From positions 265,469 through 300,464 of the forward strand of contig NZ_CM001557.1 in NCBI RefSeq assembly GCF_000273375.1: 34,996 nucleotides of DNA, written 5' to 3'. Positions 7,562 through 17,752 of this stretch are shown here, in pieces. Both the position numbers and the translations under genes were made by a program. The notes under the pieces are model-generated. The model saw only the letters and a list, made by a program, of their open reading frames with translations, did not search any database and was not told the DNA's origin. The stretch is from Bartonella birtlesii IBS 325. GTDB lineage: Bacteria > Pseudomonadota > Alphaproteobacteria > Rhizobiales > Rhizobiaceae. Position 1 is the first letter of the stretch; each line of letters starts with the position of its first letter.

Positions 7562-8052
7562 CCACCCTTTTTCTAATTAAGCATCCGTGCGCTTTATTTT
7601 TCTCTCATATTGCCTTTGTCATACCGCTGCCTGCCTCTTTAACCTGTTTAATTTCTATATTGCAGCGAAGAATTCCTCTCAGGTTTAAAAAATATCAACA
7701 AGCACATACCCTCTTCTCCCATGAGTCAACACCAACCATCAAACTTCCCACAACGCAGGTCCCATAGCCTCAAGCCTCCCCACATACCACCAAGCCCCAA
7801 TAGCCAGCACCGCATTTTCTCCTCCTTATTCATTACCAAAATTCCTTAGCAGCATCACCAAGATTTCTCTTTTCGGCATTTTGCTCTGATTGTTTCACAG
7901 ACGCTTTTCTTGCTGACTTATTATCTCTTATCTCACCAGTTTTTAGCTTCCTCACACATCATAATTGACACATCAGAGCTGCTCTTTTCGCTTCGCAGTC
8001 TTTTTACAATATTTTAATTTTAGATTGACATTCATCTTTTTTCTCTTATATC
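7562..8052. other. intergenic region upstream of the Irr-box gene
   Basis: No coding region or RNA gene supported. AT-rich and without long palindromes until the operator at 8053. Confidence 0.5.
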
Positions 8053-8069
8053 TTTAGAATAATTCTAAA
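8053..8069 (+). promoter_or_regulatory. ICE-box (Irr operator)
   Basis: TTTAGAA-TAA-TTCTAAA is a perfect palindrome with a 3-nt spacer and matches the rhizobial iron control element bound by Irr. It ends 17 bases before the ATG of the iron-exporter gene. This close position suggests repression under iron limitation, as known for mbfA in related bacteria. Confidence 0.85.
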
Positions 8070-8086
8070 GTACAAAGGACCAGAAA

Positions 8087-8911
8087 ATGTTGAGATTGTT
8101 TTTTTCATTCGTACAACGCAAAGCTCTGTCCTTTCGTTCAGCACAAAAAATGGCCATTCAAGTACTCAAAGCAAAACAACGCCATGCCGCTTTTTATTTA
8201 AAATATGCCAAAGCCCTAGCACCTTATTCTTCCAAGCAAGCAGCAATTTTTACAGCAATGGGCCTGCAAGAACTTGAAAATTATAAGCAGCTTATGTATC
8301 TTTCCTGTGGCAATCACGCGAAAGTGATAGATTCAGCCTGTGCGCATCGTGCTCTTGTAAATCATGCTCTTGTCACAAGAAAAAAATCTCATAAGAATGC
8401 TCGAAGCAAAACGGCAAATCAAACCACAAAAAAACCATCAAAAACGCACAGACAGCTGCTTTTAACATGGATTCAACCTGGTCTTGCTGGCTTAATGGAT
8501 GGCTCTGTCTCCACCCTTGCACCAATCTTTGCAGCAGCTTTTGCCACTGGTGATACACATCAAACCTTTTTGATAGGGCTTTCGGCTTCAATTGGAGCAG
8601 GTCTTTCAATGGGTTTTACAGAGGCAGCCCATGATGATGGAAAATTATCAGGTCGTGGTTCTCCATTGAAAAGAGGGATTGCCAGCGGCGTTATGACAAC
8701 GATAGGGGGATTAGGACACGCACTTCCCTATTTGATCAACTCTTTTTACGTTGCAACAATTATTGCCTTTATTGTTGTTTTTTTCGAACTCTGGGCGATA
8801 GTTTGGATTCAAAACAAATTTATGTCGACTCCTTTTTGGCGCGCATCTTTACAGGTTCTCATTGGTGGAGCTCTCGTTTTCGCTACGGGTATTTTCATTG
8901 GTAGTATATAA
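8087..8911 (+). CDS. mbfA: MbfA-like membrane iron exporter (ferritin-like remnant plus VIT domain)
   Basis: MbfA proteins couple an N-terminal diiron ferritin-like domain to a C-terminal VIT (vacuolar iron transporter) domain and export iron. Here the VIT half is clear (about residues 125-274): GLAGLMDGSVSTLAPIFAAA, SIGAGLSMGFTEAAHDD, GRGSPLKRG and MTTIGGLGHALPYL, with hydrophobic helices to the end. The N-terminal helical part is about 95 residues. It seems to lack the E-rich iron-binding motifs: the expected acidic helix reads KAKQRHAAFY, and the later E/H motif reads LQELENYKQL. It may therefore have lost ferroxidase activity. AAAGGA lies 9 nt upstream of the start. The Irr operator in front gives the likely control. 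Confidence 0.82.
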   Translation: MLRLFFSFVQRKALSFRSAQKMAIQVLKAKQRHAAFYLKYAKALAPYSSKQAAIFTAMGLQELENYKQLMYLSCGNHAKVIDSACAHRALVNHALVTRKKSHKNARSKTANQTTKKPSKTHRQLLLTWIQPGLAGLMDGSVSTLAPIFAAAFATGDTHQTFLIGLSASIGAGLSMGFTEAAHDDGKLSGRGSPLKRGIASGVMTTIGGLGHALPYLINSFYVATIIAFIVVFFELWAIVWIQNKFMSTPFWRASLQVLIGGALVFATGIFIGSI

Positions 8912-9051
8912 AAACACTATAGAAAAAAAGCATTTACCATACAAAATAAGCAGTGGAATCTCTCGCCTCCCTCAGTCTTTAGCTGCTTGTTTCAAAAGCA
9001 ATTTTTTGTTAAAGTTGTGTTTATTTTGTACATTTTGGAGATGCTTTGACC

Positions 9052-9594
9052 ATGCCCTATACGCACCTGAACAGCCCAAAGCCACCCCCCTCTTCGTCGA
9101 ATACATCATCTCACCTTGCACAAAAGGTAACCTTATCAATCCAGTATCTTGAACATGGGCAAGGTCTAGAACCTCCCCGCTATGCCACAGCGGGTTCTAC
9201 TGGTCTTGATCTACGAGCAGCAATTGGAGAAGAAGAAACACTCACTCTTGCTCCAGGGCAGCGCGCCCTTATTCCAACGGGTCTCATCTTTCACTTGTCT
9301 GCCGGGTTTGAAGCACAAATACGTCCACGCTCTGGTTTAGCCTTAAAGCATGGCATTACATGCCTAAACACCCCAGGAACAATTGACAGCGATTACCGTG
9401 GTGAAGTCAAAGTACTTCTCATCAATTTGGGGCAAGAAAACTTCTCCATTACACGCGGCATGCGCATTGCACAAACGGTCATAGCACCAGTGACTCAAGT
9501 CGATGTTTGTGCCATTGAACCAGATGAAAAAAACAGCTTAAGCAATATGGGAGAGCGTGGCACAGGTGGATTTGGCTCAACAGGACAAACTTAA
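9052..9594 (+). CDS. dut: deoxyuridine 5'-triphosphate nucleotidohydrolase (dUTPase)
   Basis: Hydrolyses dUTP to dUMP, which keeps uracil out of DNA and feeds dTMP synthesis; it acts as a trimer. All five dUTPase motifs are present: [10 protein letters not shown] (47-56), RPRSGLA (91-97), [11 protein letters not shown] (109-119), GMRIAQ (136-141) and [10 protein letters not shown] (169-178). The product is 180 residues from the ATG at 9052, about 25 longer than the usual enzyme because of a Pro/Ser-rich N-terminus. GGAG lies 11 nt upstream; a TTG six bases earlier is also possible. Confidence 0.95.
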   Translation: MPYTHLNSPKPPPSSSNTSSHLAQKVTLSIQYLEHGQGLEPPRYATAGSTGLDLRAAIGEEETLTLAPGQRALIPTGLIFHLSAGFEAQIRPRSGLALKHGITCLNTPGTIDSDYRGEVKVLLINLGQENFSITRGMRIAQTVIAPVTQVDVCAIEPDEKNSLSNMGERGTGGFGSTGQT

Positions 9595-10000
9595 ACAGCG
9601 CATTCACAGGGAAGAAAGACATCTTTCCACGAAAGCGGCACAAATTGATTCCGACAATGCTCAACTACGCAAAAGGAAGCACAATGCATCCGTGCTTCAA
9701 GCTTAGGCCACATATCATCACACACGCAAGCGCAAAAAATACAGCGCGAAAATATTGAGCCGTCATAAGGAAAGAATGCCAAAAAAGTCTAGCGCATCAC
9801 TTGTCGGTAGAAAGGCGTTATCCATAAAACAAAACAGTACAAAAGCAGCTATCGCGTCGATTATTTTGGCAAATTTTTGTGCAATTGCAGCAGCTCAAAA
9901 AGGCGGCCCAAGAAAGAGAAGCAAGAAAGAGAAGCAAGCAAAATCACTCTGTATTTTTATAGCAACATAAACGAAAAGAGAACTCTTGATGACCAGTTTT
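9595..10000. other. intergenic region between convergent dut and exbD
   Basis: No supported gene. It contains a purine-rich stretch with GAGAAGCAAG-type repeats near 9910-9940. No convincing terminator is seen. Confidence 0.5.
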
Positions 10001-10567
10001 TTACTCGACAGGAGCAACAGGTCCCACTACAGTGCTTTTGGTATTTACCACATCGCTTGCGATTGCCCCAGCACCTATCATATTCTTTCCGCTATCCTCC
10101 CCTCCTATTTTAGGGCTTACCGCACTTCTTGCCGCAACATTAGAAGATTTTTGCAACCCCATAAGACCAACTTTACTATATCCAGCAGTTCGGATTTGAT
10201 TGAGTAAATCCACCACAGCACCATAATCGATTTCGCTATCGGCTTTGATTAGAATTCGAGTTTCTCGATTTTGGTTTGTTTGCTTGAGCAAAGATTCCAC
10301 AAAAGTTGTTTGATTTACAAGATGATCACCCACATAAAGCGCATGATCTTTTTGCAGAGTCACATAAAGGGGCTCATCAGGTTGAGGGGTGAGAGGCGCT
10401 TGGGTTATAGAAGGAAGTTGCACAGGGATAGCTGATGTTGCCAAAGGTGCGGCAACCATAAAAACAATAAGCAACACCAATACAACATCAATAAAAGGGG
10501 TTACATTGATCTCGCTGTGCAATCCGCTCTCACTGGAATCAAAATCATCATTAAAACCTACTTTCAT
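10001..10567 (-). CDS. exbD: biopolymer transport protein ExbD
   Basis: Part of the ExbB-ExbD proton channel that energises TonB for heme and iron uptake across the outer membrane. The N-terminal motif [16 protein letters not shown] carries the proton-conducting Asp27 at the start of the only membrane helix (27-46). A periplasmic domain follows (about 60-140). The last 50 residues are a Gly/Ser/Ala-rich tail that is longer than usual. The start overlaps the exbB stop by 4 bases. ExbD rather than TolR is chosen because a separate TolQR pair sits next to tolA and tolB, and because of the heme-type promoter element upstream. Confidence 0.87.
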   Translation of the reverse strand: MKVGFNDDFDSSESGLHSEINVTPFIDVVLVLLIVFMVAAPLATSAIPVQLPSITQAPLTPQPDEPLYVTLQKDHALYVGDHLVNQTTFVESLLKQTNQNRETRILIKADSEIDYGAVVDLLNQIRTAGYSKVGLMGLQKSSNVAARSAVSPKIGGEDSGKNMIGAGAIASDVVNTKSTVVGPVAPVE

Positions 10568-11466
10568 TTTTTATGACTCATCTGTTGTCTATGTTTATCC
10601 AATTCACGGCTCAAAAGTCTTTCAAGTGCGGCAGCAATATCGCCCAAATCATTGCGATAACCGCTCAAAGCACGCATCAAGCTATTATACATCACCACAG
10701 CAGGAATAGCCACAAAAAGCCCGATAGCCGTTGCCAGTAAAGCTTCGGCAATTCCAGGAGCCACCACATCAAGCCTCGTTGTTTGAGACTGAGCAATACC
10801 GATAAAAGAATTCATAATTCCCCAAACGGTGGCAAACAAACCAACGAAGGGGGCAAGTGCACCAATGGTTGCAAGAACAGCACTTCCATAGGCAACACGT
10901 CGCACAGCAGCCAGCAAACAGCGTGACAACAACGAATGAACCCTTTCCTTTACACCCTCATTCATTTCACGAACATCACGTGCAACCTCACCATAGCGAT
11001 CAATTTCATTATAAAAGAAGGGATATTCATCAGCAACGCTGTGTCCCCCCTGTTGCAAGACTTCCTTTTGTATTTCTTGCCTTGCACTTGTTCTTTCATG
11101 GGCACTTCCACCAGTTCCTTCACCACCGGCAAAATGAACCTGTTGTGTAGAAAGATAGACCTCTTTGAGAACTTCCTTAAGAAAGAGCACACCAGCTCCT
11201 TTGCTTTCTTTCAAGCTAGCAGCCAAACGCGTAAGGGTCTGAGCCTTAAGGGTTAAATGAAGTTCATGGCGCACTCTTCGCTTTGCAAGAGTAATTTCAA
11301 CAATTTTAACAAAAGTAATTGTCCAAGAAACGAGAGAAGCAAGCAACAACAGAACAATCACAGCTTTCACGACAAAATCAGCTGCCATAAACATAGCAAA
11401 GGGAGAAAGATCATACACAGCCAATCCAGCAGATGCACTCTCTAAAGGTACGGTCTCAGATTCCAT
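10564..11466 (-). CDS. exbB: biopolymer transport protein ExbB
   Basis: MotA/TolQ/ExbB-family channel protein. Three membrane helices at about 31-53, 194-217 and 238-262. The last two carry the family signature ([20 protein letters not shown] and [19 protein letters not shown]). A cytoplasmic loop of about 140 residues between helices 1 and 2, including a Gly-rich piece ([12 protein letters not shown]), makes it 300 residues, longer than E. coli ExbB. It overlaps exbD (ATGA). The palindromic element 121 bases upstream is shared with the hbp promoter and suggests iron or heme control. Confidence 0.87.
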   Translation of the reverse strand: MESETVPLESASAGLAVYDLSPFAMFMAADFVVKAVIVLLLLASLVSWTITFVKIVEITLAKRRVRHELHLTLKAQTLTRLAASLKESKGAGVLFLKEVLKEVYLSTQQVHFAGGEGTGGSAHERTSARQEIQKEVLQQGGHSVADEYPFFYNEIDRYGEVARDVREMNEGVKERVHSLLSRCLLAAVRRVAYGSAVLATIGALAPFVGLFATVWGIMNSFIGIAQSQTTRLDVVAPGIAEALLATAIGLFVAIPAVVMYNSLMRALSGYRNDLGDIAAALERLLSRELDKHRQQMSHKK

Positions 11467-11586
11467 TTTTGTCTCACACGATTGTGGTTTTCACTTTTTG
11501 GTTTCACAGCTGTGTCATCAGCCCCCGTAGCAGCACTTTCCCACAACGCCCCGTCCCTGTTAACGTCACTCTGTATCTGTCTTAAA

Positions 11587-11621
11587 AAATAAAACTTGAT
11601 AAATCAAGTATAGTTTTATTT
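11587..11621 (-). promoter_or_regulatory. palindromic element upstream of exbBD, same half-sites as the hbp promoter
   Basis: Outer half-sites AAATAAAAC and GTTTTATTT are identical to those at 1745-1771. The 17-nt spacer contains a second small inverted repeat (CTTGA/TCAAG). On the minus strand it contains TATACT, a possible -10 box. It lies 121-155 bases before the exbB start. Confidence 0.5.
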
Positions 11622-12168
11622 CAGAAAGGCCCTCTTTCAAGAGGAATTTTTTAAGAAATTTTTCTTTTGCAAATTTACAAAAACTTTATCAAACAAAATA
11701 AATTATGTTGCAAAACGCCTTGAATGACAAGTTACATATGATCTCAAAGATTGATTTATAATGATAATTTCTCAAAGAGCCAATCCATAACTGCCCAAAA
11801 AAACAATAAACGCATCAAACCCATAACTGCTAAAAAACCACATCGTCCCCATAAGAGCAGCAAGAACAACATTGAGATCTGCCAAACACATAAATGATGA
11901 CAAGTTTTATCAGCATAAGGATAGCGATAAATAGCAATCTCCCACTATAACTTCCCACGGATAAAAGAGCCACTCGAGATTTCTTCAGACAATTCCCAAA
12001 TAAGACTTATTTTCGGCAAAATAATTTTAAATTGCACCAAAAGAGGGAACTTAAAAAAGCCTTTGACGTTACCACAGCAGTGAAAATTTTTACTCCAAAG
12101 CAAATGATCACTATGAATACACAAATACCGAGCAATGCTAAATCAGCTGAATCAGAAGGAAAAGCATC
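11622..12168. other. long divergent intergenic region (exbB / DUF883 gene)
   Basis: No gene supported. Two imperfect copies of CCATAACTGC followed by an A-rich tract occur near 11786 and 11820. Confidence 0.5.
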
Positions 12169-12495
12169 ATGGCAAATCATAAAACACCAAAGAATAACAA
12201 AGTAGCATCAGAAAAAAATCTACAAGGACATTTAGAAAAATTACACAGTGAAATTTCAGGAATAACAGAAACATTAACAGATCTTGGTGCAAGCAAGTTG
12301 AGTGCCGCTAAAAATAAAGCGGAAAAACTGTATAATTCCGCCAAAGAAAACAGCGAAGACATAATGTCTCAAGCCAAAGAAAAGATTGGTGAATTTGAAC
12401 AAACCATAAATGAATGCGTTCGTAAAAACCCTGGCAAAAGCGTTTTGTTTTCAGCAGGCATTGGTTTTATTCTTGCTCAATTATTGCGTCGTTAA
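12169..12495 (+). CDS. DUF883 (ElaB/YqjD-like) membrane-anchored protein
   Basis: 108 residues: a long amphipathic helical region (about 18-85, rich in K, E and A: SAAKNKAEKLYNSAKENSED) ends in a single C-terminal membrane helix (NPGKSVLFSAGIGFILAQLL) and RR. In E. coli this family tethers inactive ribosomes to the inner membrane in stationary phase. Whether that holds here is unknown. Three bases separate it from the next membrane-protein gene, the usual YqjD-YqjE order. Confidence 0.8.
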   Translation: MANHKTPKNNKVASEKNLQGHLEKLHSEISGITETLTDLGASKLSAAKNKAEKLYNSAKENSEDIMSQAKEKIGEFEQTINECVRKNPGKSVLFSAGIGFILAQLLRR

Positions 12496-12498
12496 ACA

Positions 12499-12942
12499 AT
12501 GCATAAATTTATCACTCCCCTTTTAAACCACCTTGTCGGTGGAGGGTTAAAAAGCACTGTTAAGCAAGTCCGCCTTCAAGCAATTTGCTATGGGTTTATT
12601 GGCATTTCATTGTTTATATCGCTACTTTTTTTATCTATCATTGGTTTTATTGCTCTATGTTCGATCATGAAACCTATAACGGCAGCTATCACAATGTTTT
12701 TCATTTGGCTTTTTCTTGCAGGCATAGCTATTTTCATATGCCGCATTCTCAAAGCATATCAAAACTATGATCAACAAAAGAAAACAGAAGAAAGACGCCA
12801 TCAGCTTATGACAGATGCCACAGTTTCCAGCCTTGCGCTTTTAAGCAAACATCTCCCTCTTGCCAAATTGAGCATTCCAATTCTTGGACTTGCAAGCTTT
12901 TTTCTGTGGAAAAAAGATAAAAAAAATCACTTTTCGGATTAA
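12499..12942 (+). CDS. YqjE-like / holin-superfamily membrane protein
   Basis: 147 residues with two strong membrane helices (about 31-52 and 60-84), a basic cytoplasmic segment (NYDQQKKTEERRHQ) and a third weak hydrophobic helix near the end (LSIPILGLASFFLW) before a lysine tail. It directly follows the DUF883 gene, as YqjE follows YqjD. No enzymatic motif is seen. The function is unknown; 'holin' describes the fold class, not lysis. Confidence 0.65.
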   Translation: MHKFITPLLNHLVGGGLKSTVKQVRLQAICYGFIGISLFISLLFLSIIGFIALCSIMKPITAAITMFFIWLFLAGIAIFICRILKAYQNYDQQKKTEERRHQLMTDATVSSLALLSKHLPLAKLSIPILGLASFFLWKKDKKNHFSD

Positions 12943-13591
12943 GATATGCAATTGTGCACCCTTAACCCCCCGGTGTTTTCTTTCTTCAAAGAGAGAAGAC
13001 ACCTTTTTTATTCCTATCATAGCAAGATTCATTCTAAAAAGTTGATTTTCCACCAAGCAGCAAATAATAAAGTCTCAAACTTTTTCTATCACATTCCTTA
13101 CATATCTATAAAACCGCTTTTATGTATGATTGATCTACATGAATAAAAAAGGGTGTCTTCTCTAGGGCATATGCAGTATTCATAGCAAAATCATAACACT
13201 GTGATAACGATAGACAACCATCCAAAACTTCTTAAAAATATCCCCCTCAGAATATCCTTATGATACCCTCCATCACCTCCTGTATGGCAACATCAATAAA
13301 ATCTTACACACCACCCACAGCTATCATTCAGGAAATCAGCTTGATTCCAGAAAAACAAACCTCTCACCCCTATTTTTCGCCAACACTCCTTTTTAAAAAG
13401 CACTGCTTTTTATCCCTCTCCTCAACCAACAAATTTGCCAGTTTTGCCTCAAGGGCATCCCCTTAAAGAGACTTTTCTTCAAAATATCCTGTAAAACTTC
13501 TCGCCCCCCTACCATCATGGCGCTCATGAGCGGGCTTACAAAAACAGAATACACCCCCTCTGCTAAAAATCGTGCTTAAGAATGCCACAAA
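12943..13591. other. intergenic region between convergent genes
   Basis: About 650 bases without a supported gene. Short open frames on both strands lack ribosome binding sites. No strong terminator is found for either flank. Confidence 0.5.
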
Positions 13592-14980
13592 TTATCGCAA
13601 AAATTCAAGATTCCCCAGAGCACAAGCATCCACCGGTGCATCATGATGTGTGATAACTTGGCTAACCTCTTGCACGGCAGCATCCAAAATTTCCCGTGCA
13701 TCACCTTCGGCCATAATACGAATAACCGGCTCGGTTCCAGAAGCACGAATAACCAATCGTGCATCTTTTCCCAAACGTTGTGTTGCTTGATCTATTGCCA
13801 TTTTAACGGGATTCTTTTTCAGCACATTTTTATTTTTAATGGTTACATTTTTTAAAATCTGCGGCACAGGCTCAAATCGCCGACACAATTGACTCATAGG
13901 GATTTGACTTTCCTGCATACAAGCCAACACCTGCAAAGCAGCCACCAACCCATCACCAGTTGTACCAAAATCACTCAATATAATATGTCCAGAAGCTTCA
14001 CCACCAACATTATATCCTTTTTGGCGCATAGCCTCGACCACATAGCGATCCCCAACACTTGTCCGCACGAGATCCAAGCCTTTGTATTTTAAGAAGCGCT
14101 CCAATCCAAGATTTGACATAATGGTTGTAACCACGCCATTACATTGCAAACGTCCCGTTTTATGCCAATTTTCAGCAATTACAGCGATCAATTGATCGCC
14201 ATCAATTGGTTGTGCTTTTTCATCCACCAAAAGAACGCGATCTCCATCCCCATCCAGAGCAATTCCCACATCAGCACGAACTTCATGCACTTTTTGTTTT
14301 AAGGAAGCCAAATCGGTTGATCCACATTTCTGATTAATATTGGTACCATTTGGTGTATCATGAATGGCAAACACCTCAGCTCCCAATTCCCACAGAGCCC
14401 GTGGCGCCGCTTTATAAGCAGCACCATTAGCGCAATCGACAACGATGCGCAAAGCATCCAAACGCACATCCCGTGGCAAGGTCCGCTTAGCATATTCGAT
14501 ATAACGGTAGATATCTCCCTCAACCCGTTTTGCATAACCAATTTCGGCAGAACCTGCTAAAGATTTTGAAAGATCTGTATCAATTAATTGTTCAATTTTT
14601 GCTTCCATATCATCGGAAAGCTTAAAACCATCAGGACCAAAAAGTTTAATTCCATTATCATAAAAGGGATTATGAGAAGCAGAAATCATCACGCCAAGAT
14701 CCGCGCGCAAAGAGCGACAAAGCATCGCCACAGCAGGTGTTGGCACAGGTCCCAACAAAAAAGCCTCCATACCAGCAGCTGTAAATCCTGAAACCAAAGC
14801 ATTTTCTAACATATAGCCAGATAACCTAGTATCCTTACCAATCACCACACGACGTGACTGACGTTGTGAGCGAAACAAAACCCCAACAGCCATGCCCACT
14901 TTCATGGCAAAATCCGGTGTCACAGGAAAAACATTGGCTTTCCCCCGAATTCCGTCTGTACCAAAATATTTTTGTGCCAT
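13592..14980 (-). CDS. glmM: phosphoglucosamine mutase
   Basis: Converts glucosamine-6-phosphate to glucosamine-1-phosphate for UDP-GlcNAc, and so for peptidoglycan and LPS. Motifs: start FGTDGIRG; active-site phosphoserine loop ISASHNP (Ser102, the same number as in E. coli); metal loop DGDGDR (243-248); sugar-binding GGEASGH; C-terminal phosphate-binding RASGTEP. 462 residues, slightly above the usual 445-450, with an extra tail. It lies downstream of ftsH on the same strand, a common order. The intergenic gap of 505 bases and a terminator-like hairpin suggest it has its own promoter. Confidence 0.97.
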   Translation of the reverse strand: MAQKYFGTDGIRGKANVFPVTPDFAMKVGMAVGVLFRSQRQSRRVVIGKDTRLSGYMLENALVSGFTAAGMEAFLLGPVPTPAVAMLCRSLRADLGVMISASHNPFYDNGIKLFGPDGFKLSDDMEAKIEQLIDTDLSKSLAGSAEIGYAKRVEGDIYRYIEYAKRTLPRDVRLDALRIVVDCANGAAYKAAPRALWELGAEVFAIHDTPNGTNINQKCGSTDLASLKQKVHEVRADVGIALDGDGDRVLLVDEKAQPIDGDQLIAVIAENWHKTGRLQCNGVVTTIMSNLGLERFLKYKGLDLVRTSVGDRYVVEAMRQKGYNVGGEASGHIILSDFGTTGDGLVAALQVLACMQESQIPMSQLCRRFEPVPQILKNVTIKNKNVLKKNPVKMAIDQATQRLGKDARLVIRASGTEPVIRIMAEGDAREILDAAVQEVSQVITHHDAPVDACALGNLEFLR

Positions 14981-15420
14981 GCCTTTTCCTTTATGTACAG
15001 CTTTTCTCTTACTGTCTGTTCAGAGCCAAATCCCTAGAACAGCGAGATCCCCCATTTGATCAAATGATTCATCTTCCCTTCTTCTTTTTCGAATTTCCAA
15101 AAAACCATTCTCACCAAAAATCCCAACGCTGAGAACAAATATTTGTTTCTAATAATAAGCACCCCTCCCCCATCACTTACGTTTCTGCGTTCTCCTTATC
15201 CAACTCTATTATCTCAATTATTTCACAGATTTCATCCCCAGACTTTTCCTTTTAACAAAGCCAAAGAACAAGCGCTCTGTCATAAAAACACTCCCCTCAA
15301 GCTTCAGTTTTCCTACCACAAGCACATCACCATCAACAATCCAGTTCCCACCCAATCTCCACACTGCAAGTCCGCGCTCACCAATGCACCGGCTCTCACA
15401 TTCTCCCCCATTATTTGAGA
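14981..15420. other. glmM upstream region
   Basis: No gene. It contains a perfect 14-bp palindrome CATTTGATCAAATG at 15053-15066, about 75 bases upstream of glmM; a binding site is possible but unproven. Confidence 0.5.
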
Positions 15421-15442
15421 AAAGCACAAATAAAATTTGCGC
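15421..15442 (-). terminator. terminator-like hairpin after ftsH
   Basis: On the minus strand, an 8-bp stem GCGCAAAT with ATTTGTGC (one G-T pair) around TTT is followed by four T. It lies 44 bases after the stop of the ftsH tail. Confidence 0.45.
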
Positions 15443-15485
15443 CTCTCTCAAAAAAATACTTAAAATCTTTTCTAAAAATCAACAC

Positions 15486-15922
15486 TCAAGCATCATCAGA
15501 AGGCTTTTGTTTTTCTTTATCATGCCCCGTAGCACTAGATTTTTTTCCAAGCTTGGCTTTACTTGCAGAACGCTTTACTGTTTTAGTAGAATTTTTTGCG
15601 CTTCGCGTATTTTTCTCCATATCATGAGATGCATCACCACCAGATGTCGTTTTCTTTCCAACTTGAGTTTCTGCTTTATCGGAAGTAGTTTTATCAGCCT
15701 TCGCTTTATTGATGTCCGCCTCATCAGTATTTGTTTTTTCAACGGTTGGTATACGAGACTCTGCTTTTATTGTTCCAGTCTTAGGCACAGAAGAAGTGCG
15801 CACAGAAGCACCTTCATCTTTCTGGGTTCGTGAAGGAGGTTTCCCAGCAATAACTTCGTTAATTTCAGCACCCGTTAAAGTTTCATATTCCAACAAACCT
15901 TGCGCCAAAGCGAACCATTCTT
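15486..15922 (-). pseudogene. ftsH: FtsH C-terminal tail, out of frame with the main ORF
   Basis: This frame continues Fts[21 protein letters not shown] is the conserved end of the protease domain. A low-complexity tail of about 110 residues rich in K, T, S, D and A follows, ending KPSDDA. The tail is absent from E. coli FtsH; Bartonella proteins are known to be long here. It has no start codon of its own with a ribosome binding site, so it is meaningful only if joined to the upstream ORF by one extra A or a -1 frameshift at 15923-15929. The joined protein would be about 717 residues. Confidence 0.8.
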
Positions 15923-17638
15923 GTTTTTTGTTTTCAAAATGTTGGTAGCATTTTTATAAGCATCATCAATAAGTTTACGCACCTCAGCATCGATCATACG
16001 TGCTGTTTCTTCAGAGACATTTTGTGTTCGTGCCACAGAATGGCCTAAAAAGACCTCATCCTGATTATCACCATAGGCCACATTGCCAAGCAGATCAGAA
16101 AAACCCCACCGTGTAATCATAGCACGTGCTAATTTTGTTGCTTGTTCAATATCGGAAGAAGCACCCGATGTGATATTTTCCTTGCCAAATTTTAATTCTT
16201 CGGCAACGCGTCCTCCCATCATAATAGCCAGACGAGAAATCATCCACCGATAGCTCATGGAATAACGATCACCTTCAGGCAATTGCATTACCATCCCCAA
16301 AGCTCTTCCTCTTGGCACAATTGTTGCCTTATGAACGGGGTCAGCAACAGGCACATTGAGAGCCACGATAGCGTGTCCTGCTTCGTGATAGGCTGTGAGT
16401 TCTTTTTCTTCTTGTGTCATGGCGGTTGAACGACGCTCAGCCCCCATCATTACTTTATCTTTGGCGTCTTCGAACTCTTGCATAGTCACGACTCGTTTAT
16501 TGCGACTAGCAGCCATAAGAGCCGCTTCATTGACAAGATTCATCAAATCAGCACCAGAAAAGCCTGGTGTTCCCCTTGCCAAAATTTTCAAATCAACATT
16601 AGGAGCTAAAGGCACGTTGCGTACATGCACTTTCAAGATCTGCTCACGCCCAGAAACATCAGGGTTTGGCACAACCACTTGCCGATCAAAACGCCCCGGT
16701 CTTAACAAAGCAGGGTCAAGTACATCAGGACGGTTCGTTGCAGCAATAAGAATAATACTTTCATTGGGTTCAAAACCATCCATTTCAACAAGGAGCTGAT
16801 TTAAGGTCTGTTCACGTTCATCGTTTCCACCTCCAAGTCCAGCACCACGATGACGTCCCACAGCATCGATTTCATCAATAAAGATAATACAGGGAGCATT
16901 TTTTTTAGCCTGTTCAAACATATCGCGCACACGGCTTGCACCAACACCAACAAACATTTCAACAAAATCAGACCCTGAAATGGTAAAGAAGGGCACATTA
17001 GCCTCACCAGCCACCGAGCGCGCCAGCGAAGTTTTACCCGTTCCTGGAGGCCCCACCAGCAAAACACCACGTGGAATACGCCCCCCTAAACGTTGAAATT
17101 TTTGGGGTTCACGTAAAAATTCGACAATCTCTTGCAGATCCTGCTTTGCTTCTTCCACCCCAGCAACATCCTGAAAAGTAACACGCCCCTGCGCTTCGTT
17201 AAGCAATTTTGCTTTTGATTTTCCAAATCCCATTGCGCCGCGTGATCCACTTTGCATTTGCCGCATAAAGAAGACCCACGCCCCAACAATAATAATAACA
17301 GGCAGCAAAGAAAAAAGGAGATTAAGAAAAATACTATTGCCAGAGCTTTCAGGAACAGCTTTAACATTTACATTTCTGTTTTCCAATTTTTGTATCAAAC
17401 CTGGATCTCGTGGAGCATAGGTTGAAATAGTTCTATGCTCAATAGTTTGTCCTGTTAATTTTTGACCTTGAATGGTCACAGACTTCAGCTCATTATTTTC
17501 AACTTTTTGTAAAAATTCGGAATAAGAAACCTCTCCCCCTCCAGAGCGCTGATTATCTCCATTAAAGAGAGAAAAAGATATAATCAAAATCAAGGCAATA
17601 ACTCCCCAAATCAGGAGAGAACGGTAATTGGAATTCAT
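15875..17638 (-). CDS. ftsH: ATP-dependent zinc metalloprotease FtsH (frame ends early)
   Basis: A membrane-bound AAA+ protease that degrades misfolded membrane proteins and short-lived regulators. Order: membrane helix 1 (8-26), periplasmic domain, membrane helix 2 (102-126), Walker A GPPGTGKT (196-203), Walker B IIFIDEID, second-region-of-homology RPGRFDR, zinc motif HEAGH (418-422) and the third zinc-ligand region. Catalytic parts are complete. After residue 572 the frame leaves the family sequence and stops 15 residues later, while the true continuation lies in the -1 frame. Since FtsH is normally essential, a sequencing error, transcript slippage or frameshifting is more likely than loss. 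Neighbours are tilS upstream and glmM downstream. Confidence 0.93.
   Translation of the reverse strand: MNSNYRSLLIWGVIALILIISFSLFNGDNQRSGGGEVSYSEFLQKVENNELKSVTIQGQKLTGQTIEHRTISTYAPRDPGLIQKLENRNVNVKAVPESSGNSIFLNLLFSLLPVIIIVGAWVFFMRQMQSGSRGAMGFGKSKAKLLNEAQGRVTFQDVAGVEEAKQDLQEIVEFLREPQKFQRLGGRIPRGVLLVGPPGTGKTSLARSVAGEANVPFFTISGSDFVEMFVGVGASRVRDMFEQAKKNAPCIIFIDEIDAVGRHRGAGLGGGNDEREQTLNQLLVEMDGFEPNESIILIAATNRPDVLDPALLRPGRFDRQVVVPNPDVSGREQILKVHVRNVPLAPNVDLKILARGTPGFSGADLMNLVNEAALMAASRNKRVVTMQEFEDAKDKVMMGAERRSTAMTQEEKELTAYHEAGHAIVALNVPVADPVHKATIVPRGRALGMVMQLPEGDRYSMSYRWMISRLAIMMGGRVAEELKFGKENITSGASSDIEQATKLARAMITRWGFSDLLGNVAYGDNQDEVFLGHSVARTQNVSEETARMIDAEVRKLIDDAYKNATNILKTKNKNGSLWRKVCWNMKL
15923..15929 (-). 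other. -1 slippery heptamer A AAA AAC in ftsH
   Basis: In the ftsH frame the codons are ACA-AAA-AAC, so A_AAA_AAC falls exactly in the phase needed for simultaneous tRNA slippage. A -1 shift here reads on as CAA-GAA-TGG into the conserved FtsH tail. The run is A6; an A7 run would join the frames directly. Confidence 0.6.
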
Positions 17639-17752
17639 ATTTAGCCCACTTAATTAAATATATATTTTTAATATTTCCCTTTAACATATAACCTTGTCTG
17701 CCCCTTGCCAAGGGATGAGAGAATGTTTATTGCCTTTTAGAGTGATTTTTCT

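Noticed and set aside
10001..11466. This pair as tolQ-tolR
   Set aside because: A second pair with typical TolQ/TolR sizes lies next to ybgC, tolA and tolB; the pair here has the longer ExbB-type loop and the heme-type promoter element.
15053..15066. CATTTGATCAAATG palindrome as a known operator
   Set aside because: A perfect palindrome, but it matches no operator I can name and occurs once; noted only in the region entry.
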